This document shows, piece by piece, positions 25,908-33,962 of a stretch of DNA of 64,000 nt. The first letter of the stretch is position 1; every line of letters begins with the position of its first letter. The position numbers were made by a program, and so were the translations under genes. The notes under the pieces were generated by a model that worked only from the letters and a program-made list of their open reading frames with translations, was not told the origin of the DNA and did not search any database. The stretch comes from Nocardia sp. alder85J (lineage in GTDB: Bacteria > Actinomycetota > Actinomycetes > Mycobacteriales > Mycobacteriaceae), in NCBI RefSeq assembly GCF_020176955.2, contig NZ_JAIUCZ020000016.1, positions 96,315 through 160,314 of the forward strand, written 5' to 3'.

Positions 25908-26731
25908 ACACATCCGTCCGCAGTTTGCTCTCCGATTACAAGCTTCCGCAGGTCACCGCGCTGTTCTGGGCGATGAAGATCGCCGCCACCACCTTCGGCG
26001 AGACCGGCGGGGATTCGCTGTCGCTGTCGCTGAATCTCGGCTACGCCATGTCGACGGTGTTGTTCTTCGTGATCCTGGCCGTCTGCCTCGCCGCTCAGCT
26101 GGGGGTGCGCCGATTCCATCCCGCGCTGTACTGGGCGGCGATCGTGGCCACGACCAGTATGGGCACCACCCTGGCCGACTTCATCGACCGCGGGCCTGGT
26201 TCCAGCATCAGCACCAAGAGCGGCCTGGGCTACGAGTGGGGCATGACCGTCATGGGCGCGGGCCTGATCCTGGTCTTCCTGATCTGGCGGAGCACCGGGC
26301 TGAGTTTCGACGTCCAGCAGATCACCACCCGGCGCGCCGAGTTGCTGTACTGGGGCGCGATCCTGATGTCCAACACCCTCGGCACCGCCCTCGGCGACTA
26401 TCTCGCCGACGGCCTACACCTGGGCTTCTGGCCGAGCGGCGCGCTCATCGCCGCGATCATGGTGGTGATCATGATCGCGCACTACACGACCAGGATCTCC
26501 GGAGTCCTGCTGTTCTGGCTGGGGTTCGTGCTCACTCGCCCGCTCGGCACCACCATGGGAAACTTCTTCTCGAAATCTCATGCCAAGGGCGGTCTCGACC
26601 TCGGCAACTACGGAACCACCCTGGCCTTGGCGGTGCTGCTCGTAGTGGGCATCGGCTACAGCTATTTCGCGATCAATCGGGCACGGGTGTCCCCGGCGGC
26701 CGCGGTGCAACCGGACGCCGCGCCGGCCTGA
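25904..26731 (+). CDS. COG4705-like multi-spanning membrane protein
   Basis: 275 aa, about eight hydrophobic helices. It shows repeated sequence elements: SMGTTLADFIDRG, SNTLGTALGDYLADG and PLGTTMGNFFSKS, so it looks like an internally repeated membrane protein; the first unit has ETGGDSLSLSLNLGYAMST. COG4705 proteins are of unknown function. In this operon it could export or sense the product. The GTG at 25904 overlaps the cupin stop (GTGA). Confidence 0.75.
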   Translation: MNTSVRSLLSDYKLPQVTALFWAMKIAATTFGETGGDSLSLSLNLGYAMSTVLFFVILAVCLAAQLGVRRFHPALYWAAIVATTSMGTTLADFIDRGPGSSISTKSGLGYEWGMTVMGAGLILVFLIWRSTGLSFDVQQITTRRAELLYWGAILMSNTLGTALGDYLADGLHLGFWPSGALIAAIMVVIMIAHYTTRISGVLLFWLGFVLTRPLGTTMGNFFSKSHAKGGLDLGNYGTTLALAVLLVVGIGYSYFAINRARVSPAAAVQPDAAPA

Positions 26732-26753
26732 CACAGAGAGGAAGGGCGAACCG

Positions 26754-27488
26754 ATGGCCGCACCCGGACTGCCGGTCGCACGTCGATGGGCCGTGGCAGC
26801 GCTGTTGCTGCTGACCGTGGCCACCGGATCGGTCGATGCCGTCAGTTATCTCGCGCTCGGACATGTGTTCGTCGCGAACATGACCGGCAACATCGTCTTC
26901 CTGGGGTTCGGTCTGGACCCCGGGTCCGGGCTGTCGGCCGCCGCCTCGCTGGTCGCCATCGCCGGTTTTCTGGCCGGTTCCCTGCTGGGCGGTCGTGCGG
27001 GCAGTCACCTGCACGACCGCCCCCGCCGCTGGCTCACCGGAGTTTTCGGCCTGCAAGCCGTCGTGATGGCGGTCGCGGCCGTGCTCACCGGCGCCGGCGT
27101 GCTCGGCGGATCCAGGCCGGGGACCTACGGGCTGCTCGTGGTGCTGGCCGTGTGCTTCGGATTGCAGAACGCCACCGTGCGCAGGCTCGCGCCCCCCGAC
27201 CTCACCACGACGGTGCTGACCCTGACGATCACGGGATTGGCGGCGGATTCGGTCCTGGGTGGCGGCACCGGCGCCAAACCGGGCCGCCGGCTGGGCTCGA
27301 TCGCGGCGATGCTGTGCGGCGCGGGCGGCGGCGCCGTGCTGCTGCGGCTGTCCCCGGCCGCGGCCATCGCCGCCGGCGCCGGGCTCGTCGCGGTCGCCGC
27401 CGGCGTCTTCCACTACGCACCCGAACCGGACCCGTCGCCGGCGGCAGCTCATCCGGGAACGACCGAAGAAATGGGAATTCGACCGTGA
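26754..27488 (+). CDS. DUF1275 (YoaK-like) membrane protein
   Basis: 244 aa with about six transmembrane segments. The family start is clear: TVATGSVDAVSYLALGHVFVANMTGNIVFLGFG, followed by GLQNATVRRLAPPDLTTTVLTLTITGLA. Function of the family is not established; membership in transport has been proposed. Ribosome site GAGAGGAAGG lies just upstream. The stop overlaps the next GTG (GTGA). Confidence 0.85.
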   Translation: MAAPGLPVARRWAVAALLLLTVATGSVDAVSYLALGHVFVANMTGNIVFLGFGLDPGSGLSAAASLVAIAGFLAGSLLGGRAGSHLHDRPRRWLTGVFGLQAVVMAVAAVLTGAGVLGGSRPGTYGLLVVLAVCFGLQNATVRRLAPPDLTTTVLTLTITGLAADSVLGGGTGAKPGRRLGSIAAMLCGAGGGAVLLRLSPAAAIAAGAGLVAVAAGVFHYAPEPDPSPAAAHPGTTEEMGIRP

Positions 27489-27904
27489 TCCTGTTACGCA
27501 CCGCCGCCCGGATCCTCACGGGATCGACGTACGCGATACTCGGCTGGGAGGTCGCGCGGGCACCCGGTCAGCGGGTCGAGATCGCCGCGGACACGCTGGC
27601 GGCGCTGCGCCGGTTCGTGCCGCTGCCGGGGGACGACGAGTCGATCGTCCGCGGTAACGGCGCGGTGCAGGCCGTGGGTGGTCTCCTGCTCGCCCTGGGC
27701 CTGTTCCCGCGGGTGTCGGCGGCCGTGCTGGCGATCTCGATGGTCCCGACCACCGTTGCGGGACACGGGTTCTGGCAGGAGGGAGAGCCCGAGGTCTGGC
27801 GATTCGAGCGCATCCAGTTCCAGAAGAACCTCGCCATGCTCGGCGGCCTGGCCTTCGCCTGCCTCGACGATCGGCGCGGTCCGGTCCGGAGCGCCGGGCA
27901 GTAG
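27485..27904 (+). CDS. DoxX-family membrane protein
   Basis: 139 aa, small membrane protein with three to four helices. Typical DoxX features: RILTGSTYAILGWEVAR near the start, the NGAVQAVGGLLLALGLFPR helix pair and the final FQKNLAMLGGLAFACLDD. Last gene of the cyclase operon, coupled by GTGA to the DUF1275 gene; it ends 12 bp from a convergent gene. Confidence 0.8.
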   Translation: MILLRTAARILTGSTYAILGWEVARAPGQRVEIAADTLAALRRFVPLPGDDESIVRGNGAVQAVGGLLLALGLFPRVSAAVLAISMVPTTVAGHGFWQEGEPEVWRFERIQFQKNLAMLGGLAFACLDDRRGPVRSAGQ

Positions 27905-27916
27905 GCGCGGAGCCGG

Positions 27917-28765
27917 TCAGCGAAACCGGCCGGCATGGCGGGTGCACCAGTCCGCGAAGGTGCGCGGCGGGCGGCCGAGCAGGGTTGCCACGGTGTCGGT
28001 GCGCAGGCCCGTGGTGTCGGCGCGCATCAGGGTGAAGCCCTCGAGGATGGCCTCGGCCAGTGCGGGCGGGGCGCCGTCGGCGTAGCGGGCGCGGACCGCC
28101 TCCTCCGGGGTGGCGGCCGTGCGCACCGGGATCACTCGGCCCAGCGCGGCCGCGAGCACCGCGACTTGTTCCGCGGCGGTGAAGGTTTCGTCGCCGGTGA
28201 GGACGTACTCGGCGCCGTCGTGCCCGTCCTCGGTGAGAGCGAGCGCCGCCACCGCCGCGATATCGGCCGGGTCGATCGGGGCGTAGCGGCCCGGACCGCT
28301 GGGATCCAGCACCGGCTGCCCGGCCCGGATCGCGGTCACCCACTCCAGCGCGTTGGTCATGTAGCCGCCGGGCCGCAGGATCGTCGCGGAAATGCCGCTG
28401 TCCCTGACGATCCGCTCCCGCTCGTGATGCCAGCGGCCCATCGCGGGCATCGGATCCCCGAGCACGTTGAACGACGACAGCAGGACCAGTCGCCGCACCC
28501 CGGCCCGCCGTGCCGCGGCCACCGCCGCGGCGGCCGGCGCCACCGCCAGCCCGGGAATCATCAGGAAGGCCGCGTCGACGCCCTCGAAAGCCGGTGGGAG
28601 CGTAGCGGGATCGGTCAGATCGGCGACCACGCGCCGCGCTCGCGCGGGTAGATCCGCCGCCCGCGCCGGTTCGCGCACCAGTATCCGCACCTCCACGCCG
28701 CGCCGATCGAGTGCGCGCACCAGCGCACTGCCGACATTCCCGGTGGCACCGGTGACCAGTATCAT
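27917..28765 (-). CDS. NmrA-like NAD(P)-binding protein
   Basis: 282 aa atypical SDR of the NmrA/QOR2 group: MILVTGATGNVGSALVRALDRRGVEVRILVR, LLSSFNVLGD, ILRPGGYMTNALEW. These proteins reduce quinones or aldehydes or act as redox sensors. It diverges from a MarR regulator over a perfect 17-bp inverted repeat that covers the promoter region of both, so it is probably the regulated target, for example under electrophile stress. Confidence 0.8.
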   Translation of the reverse strand: MILVTGATGNVGSALVRALDRRGVEVRILVREPARAADLPARARRVVADLTDPATLPPAFEGVDAAFLMIPGLAVAPAAAAVAAARRAGVRRLVLLSSFNVLGDPMPAMGRWHHERERIVRDSGISATILRPGGYMTNALEWVTAIRAGQPVLDPSGPGRYAPIDPADIAAVAALALTEDGHDGAEYVLTGDETFTAAEQVAVLAAALGRVIPVRTAATPEEAVRARYADGAPPALAEAILEGFTLMRADTTGLRTDTVATLLGRPPRTFADWCTRHAGRFR

Positions 28766-28777
28766 TGTCCCTCCAGA

Positions 28778-28818
28778 TCGTTTGCCGTCTAACGATAAAA
28801 ACGTTAGACGGCAAACGA
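28778..28818. promoter_or_regulatory. Putative MarR operator
   Basis: Perfect 17-bp inverted repeat (28778-28794 and 28802-28818) with a 7-bp ATAAAAA spacer, 12 bp from the NmrA-like start and 27 bp from the MarR start. Position and symmetry suit binding of a MarR dimer pair blocking both promoters. Confidence 0.8.
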
Positions 28819-28845
28819 GTTTCCCGTCAACCCCGGAGGAGACCC

Positions 28846-29301
28846 GTGCCGGAATTCCTGGACCTGCACGGCCGCACCTCGAAACTGGTGCGCGCCTTGG
28901 CCGATCGCGATATGCGGCGACACGGACTGCACCTGGGCCAGAACCTGGTGCTGGCCGCGCTGTGGGACGACGACGGCCGCACCCCGGGGGAGATGGCCGC
29001 GGCCCTGAACGTGACCACCCCGACGGTGGTGAAGGCGGCCAACCGGATGGCCGCCGCGGGCCTGCTGGAACGCCGCCGCGACGAACAGGACCTGCGCCTG
29101 GTCCGCCTGTGGCTTACCGAAGCCGGTCGCGCCCTCCAGGATCCGATCGAAGCCGACCGGAAGGCGTTGGAGGACAGCATCACCGCGCGCCTCACCCCGG
29201 AGGAACTCGCCGGCCTCCTGGCGGCACTCGCGAAGATCCACGACACCGCGGCCGAATTGGTCGGCGCCCCAACCGATCACACGGACGCGATCCCGGACTG
29301 A
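28846..29301 (+). CDS. MarR-family transcriptional regulator
   Basis: 151 aa. Winged helix: LHLGQNLVLAALWDDDGRTPGEMAAALNVTTPTVVKAANRMAAAGLLERRRDEQDLRLVRLWLTEAG, including the DxR(L)V wing. The GTG at 28846 is chosen because GGAGGA lies 5 nt upstream. Autoregulation through the operator at 28778-28818 and control of the divergent NmrA-like gene are likely. Confidence 0.88.
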   Translation: MPEFLDLHGRTSKLVRALADRDMRRHGLHLGQNLVLAALWDDDGRTPGEMAAALNVTTPTVVKAANRMAAAGLLERRRDEQDLRLVRLWLTEAGRALQDPIEADRKALEDSITARLTPEELAGLLAALAKIHDTAAELVGAPTDHTDAIPD

Positions 29302-29319
29302 GCGGTAGGCGGATACGGC

Positions 29320-30375
29320 TCAGTCGGTGGCGAGTTCGTGGCTCAGGGTGGCCCAGCGGTCGAGGAGGGTGGTGGCGGCGCCGGAGTCGACGGATGCGGC
29401 GGCTCGGGTGAGGTTGGCGGCGAGGGTGGTGTGGAGGTCGGTGGCGGCGGTCTGGGGGGTGAGTTCGTAGGCCGTGATGGCGGCGGCGGAATTCAGGAGG
29501 ACGGCGTCGCGGACGGGGCCGGGGGCGCCGGCGAACATCTCGCGGGCGATGGCGGCGTTCGCGTCGGCGTCGCCGCCGCGCAGGGCCGCGGGCTCGACGC
29601 GGCGGATGCCCAGGCGGGTGGGGTCGATGGTGATCTCGGTGGCACGGCCGCCGGTGACCAGCCAGCCGCGGGTGAGGTCGGCGGTGGTGATCTCGTCCAG
29701 GCCGTCGTCGCCGCGGACCACCAGGGCGTTGGCGCCGCGTTCGGCGAAGGTGCCGGCGATGACGGGGAGCAGGGCCGGGAAGGCGCAGCCGATCAGGCCC
29801 GCCTTCGGCTGGGCGGGGTTGGTGAGGGGGCCCAGGACGTTGAAGACCGTCGGGATGCCGATCTCCTTGCGGGCGGCGCCGGCGAAGCGCAGCGCCGGGT
29901 GGTAGAGGGGGGCGAAGCAGAAGGCGATGCCGACTTTGCCGACGCATTCGAGGACGGCCTCGGGGCCGAGGGCGATGCGGACGCCGAGGGCCTCCAGCAC
30001 GTCCGCGCCGCCGCTGCGCGAGGACAGGGCGCGGTTGCCGTGTTTGACCACGGGGATGCCGGTGGCGGCCACCACCACCGAGGACATCGTGGAGATGTTC
30101 ACCGAACCGGAGCGGTCGCCGCCGGTGCCGACGATGTCGATCGCGGGGATGGTCAGCGGGACGCGGGTGGCGTGCCGCAGCATGCCGGTGGCCAGGCCCG
30201 CCAGTTCGGTGGGGGTGGGGCCCTTCATCTTGATCGCGACGCCGAAGGCCGCGATCTGGGCGGAGGTGGCGTTGTCGGACATGATCTCGTCCATGGCCCA
30301 GGCAGCCTCGTCCGCGGTGAGATCGACACCATCGGTGAGGGACCCGAGGATCTCGGGCCAGCTGCGCGCGGTCAT
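29320..30375 (-). CDS. trpD: Anthranilate phosphoribosyltransferase
   Basis: Second step of tryptophan synthesis: anthranilate plus PRPP. 351 aa; GTGGDRSGSVNIST (residues 83-96) binds PRPP, KHGNR at 112-116, LGPLTNP and a DDGLDE metal site are all present. It stands alone, away from the other trp genes, next to ctaE as in M. tuberculosis (Rv2192c, recalled). It is convergent with the marR gene 18 bp away. Confidence 0.95.
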   Translation of the reverse strand: MTARSWPEILGSLTDGVDLTADEAAWAMDEIMSDNATSAQIAAFGVAIKMKGPTPTELAGLATGMLRHATRVPLTIPAIDIVGTGGDRSGSVNISTMSSVVVAATGIPVVKHGNRALSSRSGGADVLEALGVRIALGPEAVLECVGKVGIAFCFAPLYHPALRFAGAARKEIGIPTVFNVLGPLTNPAQPKAGLIGCAFPALLPVIAGTFAERGANALVVRGDDGLDEITTADLTRGWLVTGGRATEITIDPTRLGIRRVEPAALRGGDADANAAIAREMFAGAPGPVRDAVLLNSAAAITAYELTPQTAATDLHTTLAANLTRAAASVDSGAATTLLDRWATLSHELATD

Positions 30376-30432
30376 CGCCGTTACTCCTTCGCTGCCACCG
30401 GCGGGACGCCGGGGAACCTGTGCACCAGCAGC

Positions 30433-30858
30433 CTAGTGTGCCGGGGCGATCGGGTTGTCGCCCGGCGGCGGAGCCGGTTGCAGGGCCTCCCAGCCCAGGG
30501 CGTCACCGTCGTGGCGCTGGGCCAGACTCGCCATCCGGGCGCGTTCCTGGGCGCAGTGCAGGGCGTCGAGGAGCTGTTCGCGTTGCAGATACAGCAGGTC
30601 CTCGCCGCCGATTGCGGGGGAGTAGCCGTCCTGGGCGGCGATGGCCAGCACCTGTTCGATCCGGTCGGCGGGCAGTCGCAGGTGGTGGCGCAGCAGGACG
30701 GGGGCGTCGGGATCCCAGGTGACGCCGCGGGCCAGGGCCGTCGAGCAGGCTTCGGCGTCGTCGAAGCTCGCGGCGACCACGACCAGATCCGGCCGGGTGT
30801 CCAGTGCCGGAGCGGGTTGCCGGCTCGAAAACCGCTGCCACCACGTTCGTACGCCCAT
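30433..30858 (-). CDS. Conserved hypothetical protein
   Basis: 141 aa, no signal peptide or membrane segment. Two halves: PDLVVVAASFDDAEACSTALARGVTWDPDAPVLLRHHLRLPADRIEQVLAIAAQDGY, then a helical segment LLYLQREQLLDALHCAQERARMASLAQRHD. I do not recognise the family. It lies between trpD and ctaE; same strand as trpD with 57 bp between. Confidence 0.6.
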   Translation of the reverse strand: MGVRTWWQRFSSRQPAPALDTRPDLVVVAASFDDAEACSTALARGVTWDPDAPVLLRHHLRLPADRIEQVLAIAAQDGYSPAIGGEDLLYLQREQLLDALHCAQERARMASLAQRHDGDALGWEALQPAPPPGDNPIAPAH

Positions 30859-31089
30859 GCGGTCATCATCGTCCGCGGGCGTCGTGGCGGTGGCGCCGGG
30901 CCGGACATGCGCGGGTGTGCCCCGGCGCTCGGAGACCGTCGGCGGAATCGGGCGAAAGAGTCTCTACCAGGGCGAAAGCCATCACCATCGGGACACGCCG
31001 GGGTGCTGCGAGTGCCGCTGGGACGCTGCGCTTTCCGACAGAGGGGGTCAAGATTCCCACCCGGGTACTCCTGTCGTACTACGACGAGT

Positions 31090-31095
31090 CATACT
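31090..31095 (+). promoter_or_regulatory. -10 box of leaderless ctaE promoter
   Basis: CATACT, seven bases before the GTG at 31103; no ribosome binding site upstream of the start, so ctaE is probably translated from a leaderless mRNA. Confidence 0.45.
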
Positions 31096-31102
31096 TACCG
31101 GC

Positions 31103-31714
31103 GTGACGACCGCAGTAGGGACCCCAGGATCGGCCATTACTCAGCGCGTGCATTCGCTGAACCGGCCCAACATGGTCAGCGTCGGAACCATCATCTGGCT
31201 GTCGAGCGAGCTGATGTTCTTCGCCGGCCTCTTCGCCATGTACTTTGTCGCGCGCGCGCAGGCCCACGGTAACTGGCCGCCGGAACCGACCGAGCTGAAC
31301 CTGAAGCTCGCCGTGCCGGTCACGGCCGTGCTGGTCGCCTCCTCCTTCACCTGCCAGATGGGTGTGTTCGCCGCGGAGAAGGGCGACGTGTTCGGGCTGC
31401 GCCGCTGGTACGTGGTGACGTTCTTCATGGGGTTGTTCTTCGTCTGCGGTCAGGGCACCGAGTACCACGCGCTGTACTCCGAGGGCACCTCGATCTCGAG
31501 CAGCTCGTACGGCTCGGTGTTCTTCATCACCACCGGCTTCCACGGTCTGCACGTCATCGGCGGTCTCATCGCGTTCATCTTCCTGCTGGTCCGCACCAAG
31601 GTCAGCAAGTTCACCCCCGCGCAGGCCACCGCGGCGATCGTCGTCTCCTACTACTGGCACTTCGTCGACATCGTGTGGATCGGGCTGTTCGCCACGATCT
31701 ACTTCGTCCGCTGA
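31103..31714 (+). CDS. ctaE: Cytochrome c oxidase (aa3) subunit III
   Basis: 203 aa, five transmembrane helices, subunit of the aa3 oxidase. Blocks NMVSVGTIIWLSSELMFFAGLFAMYF, FFITTGFHGLHVIGG and YYWHFVDIVWIGLFATIYF are the conserved subunit III features. First gene of the ctaE-qcrCAB cluster, so oxidase and bcc subunits are made together, consistent with the supercomplex. GTG start. Confidence 0.96.
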   Translation: MTTAVGTPGSAITQRVHSLNRPNMVSVGTIIWLSSELMFFAGLFAMYFVARAQAHGNWPPEPTELNLKLAVPVTAVLVASSFTCQMGVFAAEKGDVFGLRRWYVVTFFMGLFFVCGQGTEYHALYSEGTSISSSSYGSVFFITTGFHGLHVIGGLIAFIFLLVRTKVSKFTPAQATAAIVVSYYWHFVDIVWIGLFATIYFVR

Positions 31715-31776
31715 GCCGGATCAGAACTACACCAGCCTTTGCACACGTCGGTTCCGTCTACTCCAAAGGGACACAG

Positions 31777-32655
31777 ATGAGTTCATCTCCCCCGTCAGCG
31801 CCGGACCCCATCAGCGGGGTCGACGGCGTTTCGAGCGCTCAGGCCACCAAGACCCGGAAGCAGCGCCGCTTGCGCCGCAAGCTGGCCGGTAGCCTGGTTC
31901 TTCTGATGGGCCTGGTCGGAGCCGGTTTCGCGGCGTCGGCGCTGACCCCGCACGCGCAGGTCGCCACCGCCGACGAGGATCAGGCCGCCCTGATCCGCGA
32001 GGGCAAGCAGCTGTACGACACCTCGTGTGTCACCTGCCACGGCGCCAACCTGCAGGGTATCCAGGACCGTGGTCCGAGCCTGATCGGCGTCGGCGAGGCC
32101 GCCGTCTACTTCCAGGTGTCCACCGGCCGCATGCCGGCCGCCGCCAACAGCTCGCAGATCGTCCGCAAGCCGCCGAAGTTCGACGAGCACCAGACCGACG
32201 CGCTGAGCGCGTTCGTCGCCTCCAACGGCGGCGGCCCCACGGTGGTGCGCGACCCGGACGGCTCGATCGCGGAGGACTCGCTGATCAAGAATGCCGACCT
32301 CGGCCGCGGTGGCGAACTGTTCCGGATGAACTGCGCCTCCTGCCACAACTTCACCGGTAAGGGCGGCGCGCTGTCCTCCGGTAAATTCGCGCCGCCGCTC
32401 GAGTCGGCCAGCGCGCAGCAGATCTACGACGCGATGCTCACCGGCCCGCAGAACATGCCGAAGTTCTCCGACCGGCAGCTGTCGCCGGAGGAGAAGCGCG
32501 ACATCATCGCCTACCTGAAGAACCGGATGGACTCGCACCCCGAGGGCGGTTACGGCCTCGGCGGGCTCGGCCCGGCGACCGAGGGCCTGGCCATCTGGGT
32601 CGTCGGCATCGTGGCGCTGGTGGGTTCGGCGATGTGGATCGGTTCGCGGTCATGA
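31777..32655 (+). CDS. qcrC: Menaquinol-cytochrome c reductase, diheme cytochrome c subunit
   Basis: 292 aa membrane-bound diheme cytochrome cc of the bcc complex. Two heme c motifs, CVTCH and CASCH. An N-terminal anchor helix (LVLLMGLVGAGFAAS) and a C-terminal helix (LAIWVVGIVALVGSAMWIG) flank two periplasmic heme domains. Replaces a soluble cytochrome c by shuttling electrons directly to CtaC. AAAGGGA precedes the ATG. Confidence 0.96.
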   Translation: MSSSPPSAPDPISGVDGVSSAQATKTRKQRRLRRKLAGSLVLLMGLVGAGFAASALTPHAQVATADEDQAALIREGKQLYDTSCVTCHGANLQGIQDRGPSLIGVGEAAVYFQVSTGRMPAAANSSQIVRKPPKFDEHQTDALSAFVASNGGGPTVVRDPDGSIAEDSLIKNADLGRGGELFRMNCASCHNFTGKGGALSSGKFAPPLESASAQQIYDAMLTGPQNMPKFSDRQLSPEEKRDIIAYLKNRMDSHPEGGYGLGGLGPATEGLAIWVVGIVALVGSAMWIGSRS

Positions 32656-32725
32656 ACGGACCAGGCGCGGAGGCGGCGGCTTGCGTAACCACGCAGCGCC
32701 CCGTTCATGACGAACGGATGCAGCC

Positions 32726-33889
32726 ATGAGTACAGAAACGGAGCGAGGCGACATGGGCGGGCCCAGCGGGCACGGCGACTTGAACCCCACCGACGACCAG
32801 CTGGACGCGATGTCGCAGGAGGAGCTGGTCGCGCTCGGCACCAAGCTCGACGGCGTCGACGTCGTCTACCGCGAACCGCGCTGGCCCGTGCCCGGCACCC
32901 GCGCCGAGAAGCGCGCCGAGCGCCAGGTGGCGTTCTGGTTCCTGGTCTCGGCGTTGTCGGCGGCCGGTCTGATCGGTGTCTTCCTCTTCTGGCCGTGGCG
33001 CTACAAGTCCCGCGACGAGTCCGGCGCCGGCATCTACTCGCTGACCACGCCGCTGTACGGCCTGCTGCTGGGCCTGTCGGTGCTGGCCATCGGCGTCGCG
33101 ATGGTGCTGATCCGCAAGAAGTTCATCCCCGCGGAGATCTCCATCCAGGAGCGGCACGACGGGCCGTCCCCGCAGACCGATCGCCGCACCCTGGTCGCCC
33201 AGTTGCAGGACTCGCTGGAGACCTCGACGCTGGCCCGCCGCAAGCTGATCACCCGCACCGCGGGCCTCGGCGTCGGCGTGCTGGGCGTCGGCGCGCTGCT
33301 GGTGTTCGTCGGCGGCCTGATCAAGAATCCGTGGGCGCAGCGTGACAAGTCGCCGCTGTGGGTCTCGGGCTGGACCCCGGACTACCCGGGACAGACCATC
33401 TACCTGCGCAAGGACACCGGTCGCCCGGAGGACATCGTGCTGGTCAAGGCGGAGGATCTGGACGCCGGCGCGATGGAGACGGTCTTCCCGTGGAAGGAAG
33501 AATGGCGCGGTAACGAGGAGGAGACCCTCCAGTCGCTGCGCGGCATCCGCAACGCGGTCATGCTGATCCGCTTCCGCACCGAGGACGCGCAGAAGGCGAT
33601 CAAGCGTAAGGGCCAGGAGAGCTTCAACTACGGCGACTACTTCGCCTTCTCGAAGATCTGCACCCACCTGGGCTGCCCGACCTCGCTGTTCGAGCAGCAG
33701 ACCAACCGCATCCTGTGCCCGTGCCACCAGTCGCAGTTCTCGGCGCTGGAGTGGGGTAAGCCGATCTTCGGTCCCGCCGCTCGCGCGCTGCCGCAGCTGC
33801 CGATCACCGTCAACACCGAGGGCTACGTCGTCGCCGCGCACGACTTCATCGAGCCCCTCGGCCCGGCCTACTGGGAGCGTCGTTCATGA
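32726..33889 (+). CDS. qcrA: Menaquinol-cytochrome c reductase Rieske iron-sulfur subunit
   Basis: 387 aa. Three N-terminal transmembrane helices, as in actinobacterial Rieske proteins, then the 2Fe-2S domain with CTHLGCP and CPCHQSQF. A long insertion between helix 3 and the cluster domain is typical of the group. The start at 32726 leaves 70 bp after qcrC and has only a weak ribosome site. Confidence 0.95.
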   Translation: MSTETERGDMGGPSGHGDLNPTDDQLDAMSQEELVALGTKLDGVDVVYREPRWPVPGTRAEKRAERQVAFWFLVSALSAAGLIGVFLFWPWRYKSRDESGAGIYSLTTPLYGLLLGLSVLAIGVAMVLIRKKFIPAEISIQERHDGPSPQTDRRTLVAQLQDSLETSTLARRKLITRTAGLGVGVLGVGALLVFVGGLIKNPWAQRDKSPLWVSGWTPDYPGQTIYLRKDTGRPEDIVLVKAEDLDAGAMETVFPWKEEWRGNEEETLQSLRGIRNAVMLIRFRTEDAQKAIKRKGQESFNYGDYFAFSKICTHLGCPTSLFEQQTNRILCPCHQSQFSALEWGKPIFGPAARALPQLPITVNTEGYVVAAHDFIEPLGPAYWERRS

Positions 33890-33962
33890 GCGAGCGTGCG
33901 AGCGAATCATCAGCACAGCGTGCCGGGCACATGCCTGGCCCGAACGCTAGCGAGGGACAGGC

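Noticed and set aside
22592..27904. Full aminoglycoside (2-deoxystreptamine) gene cluster
   Set aside because: Only the cyclase fits; no aminotransferase, glycosyltransferase, deacetylase or resistance gene is present.
29338..31272. 644-codon Gly-rich frame opposite trpD
   Set aside because: Antisense of trpD and its neighbour; low-complexity Gly/Asp/Ala composition.
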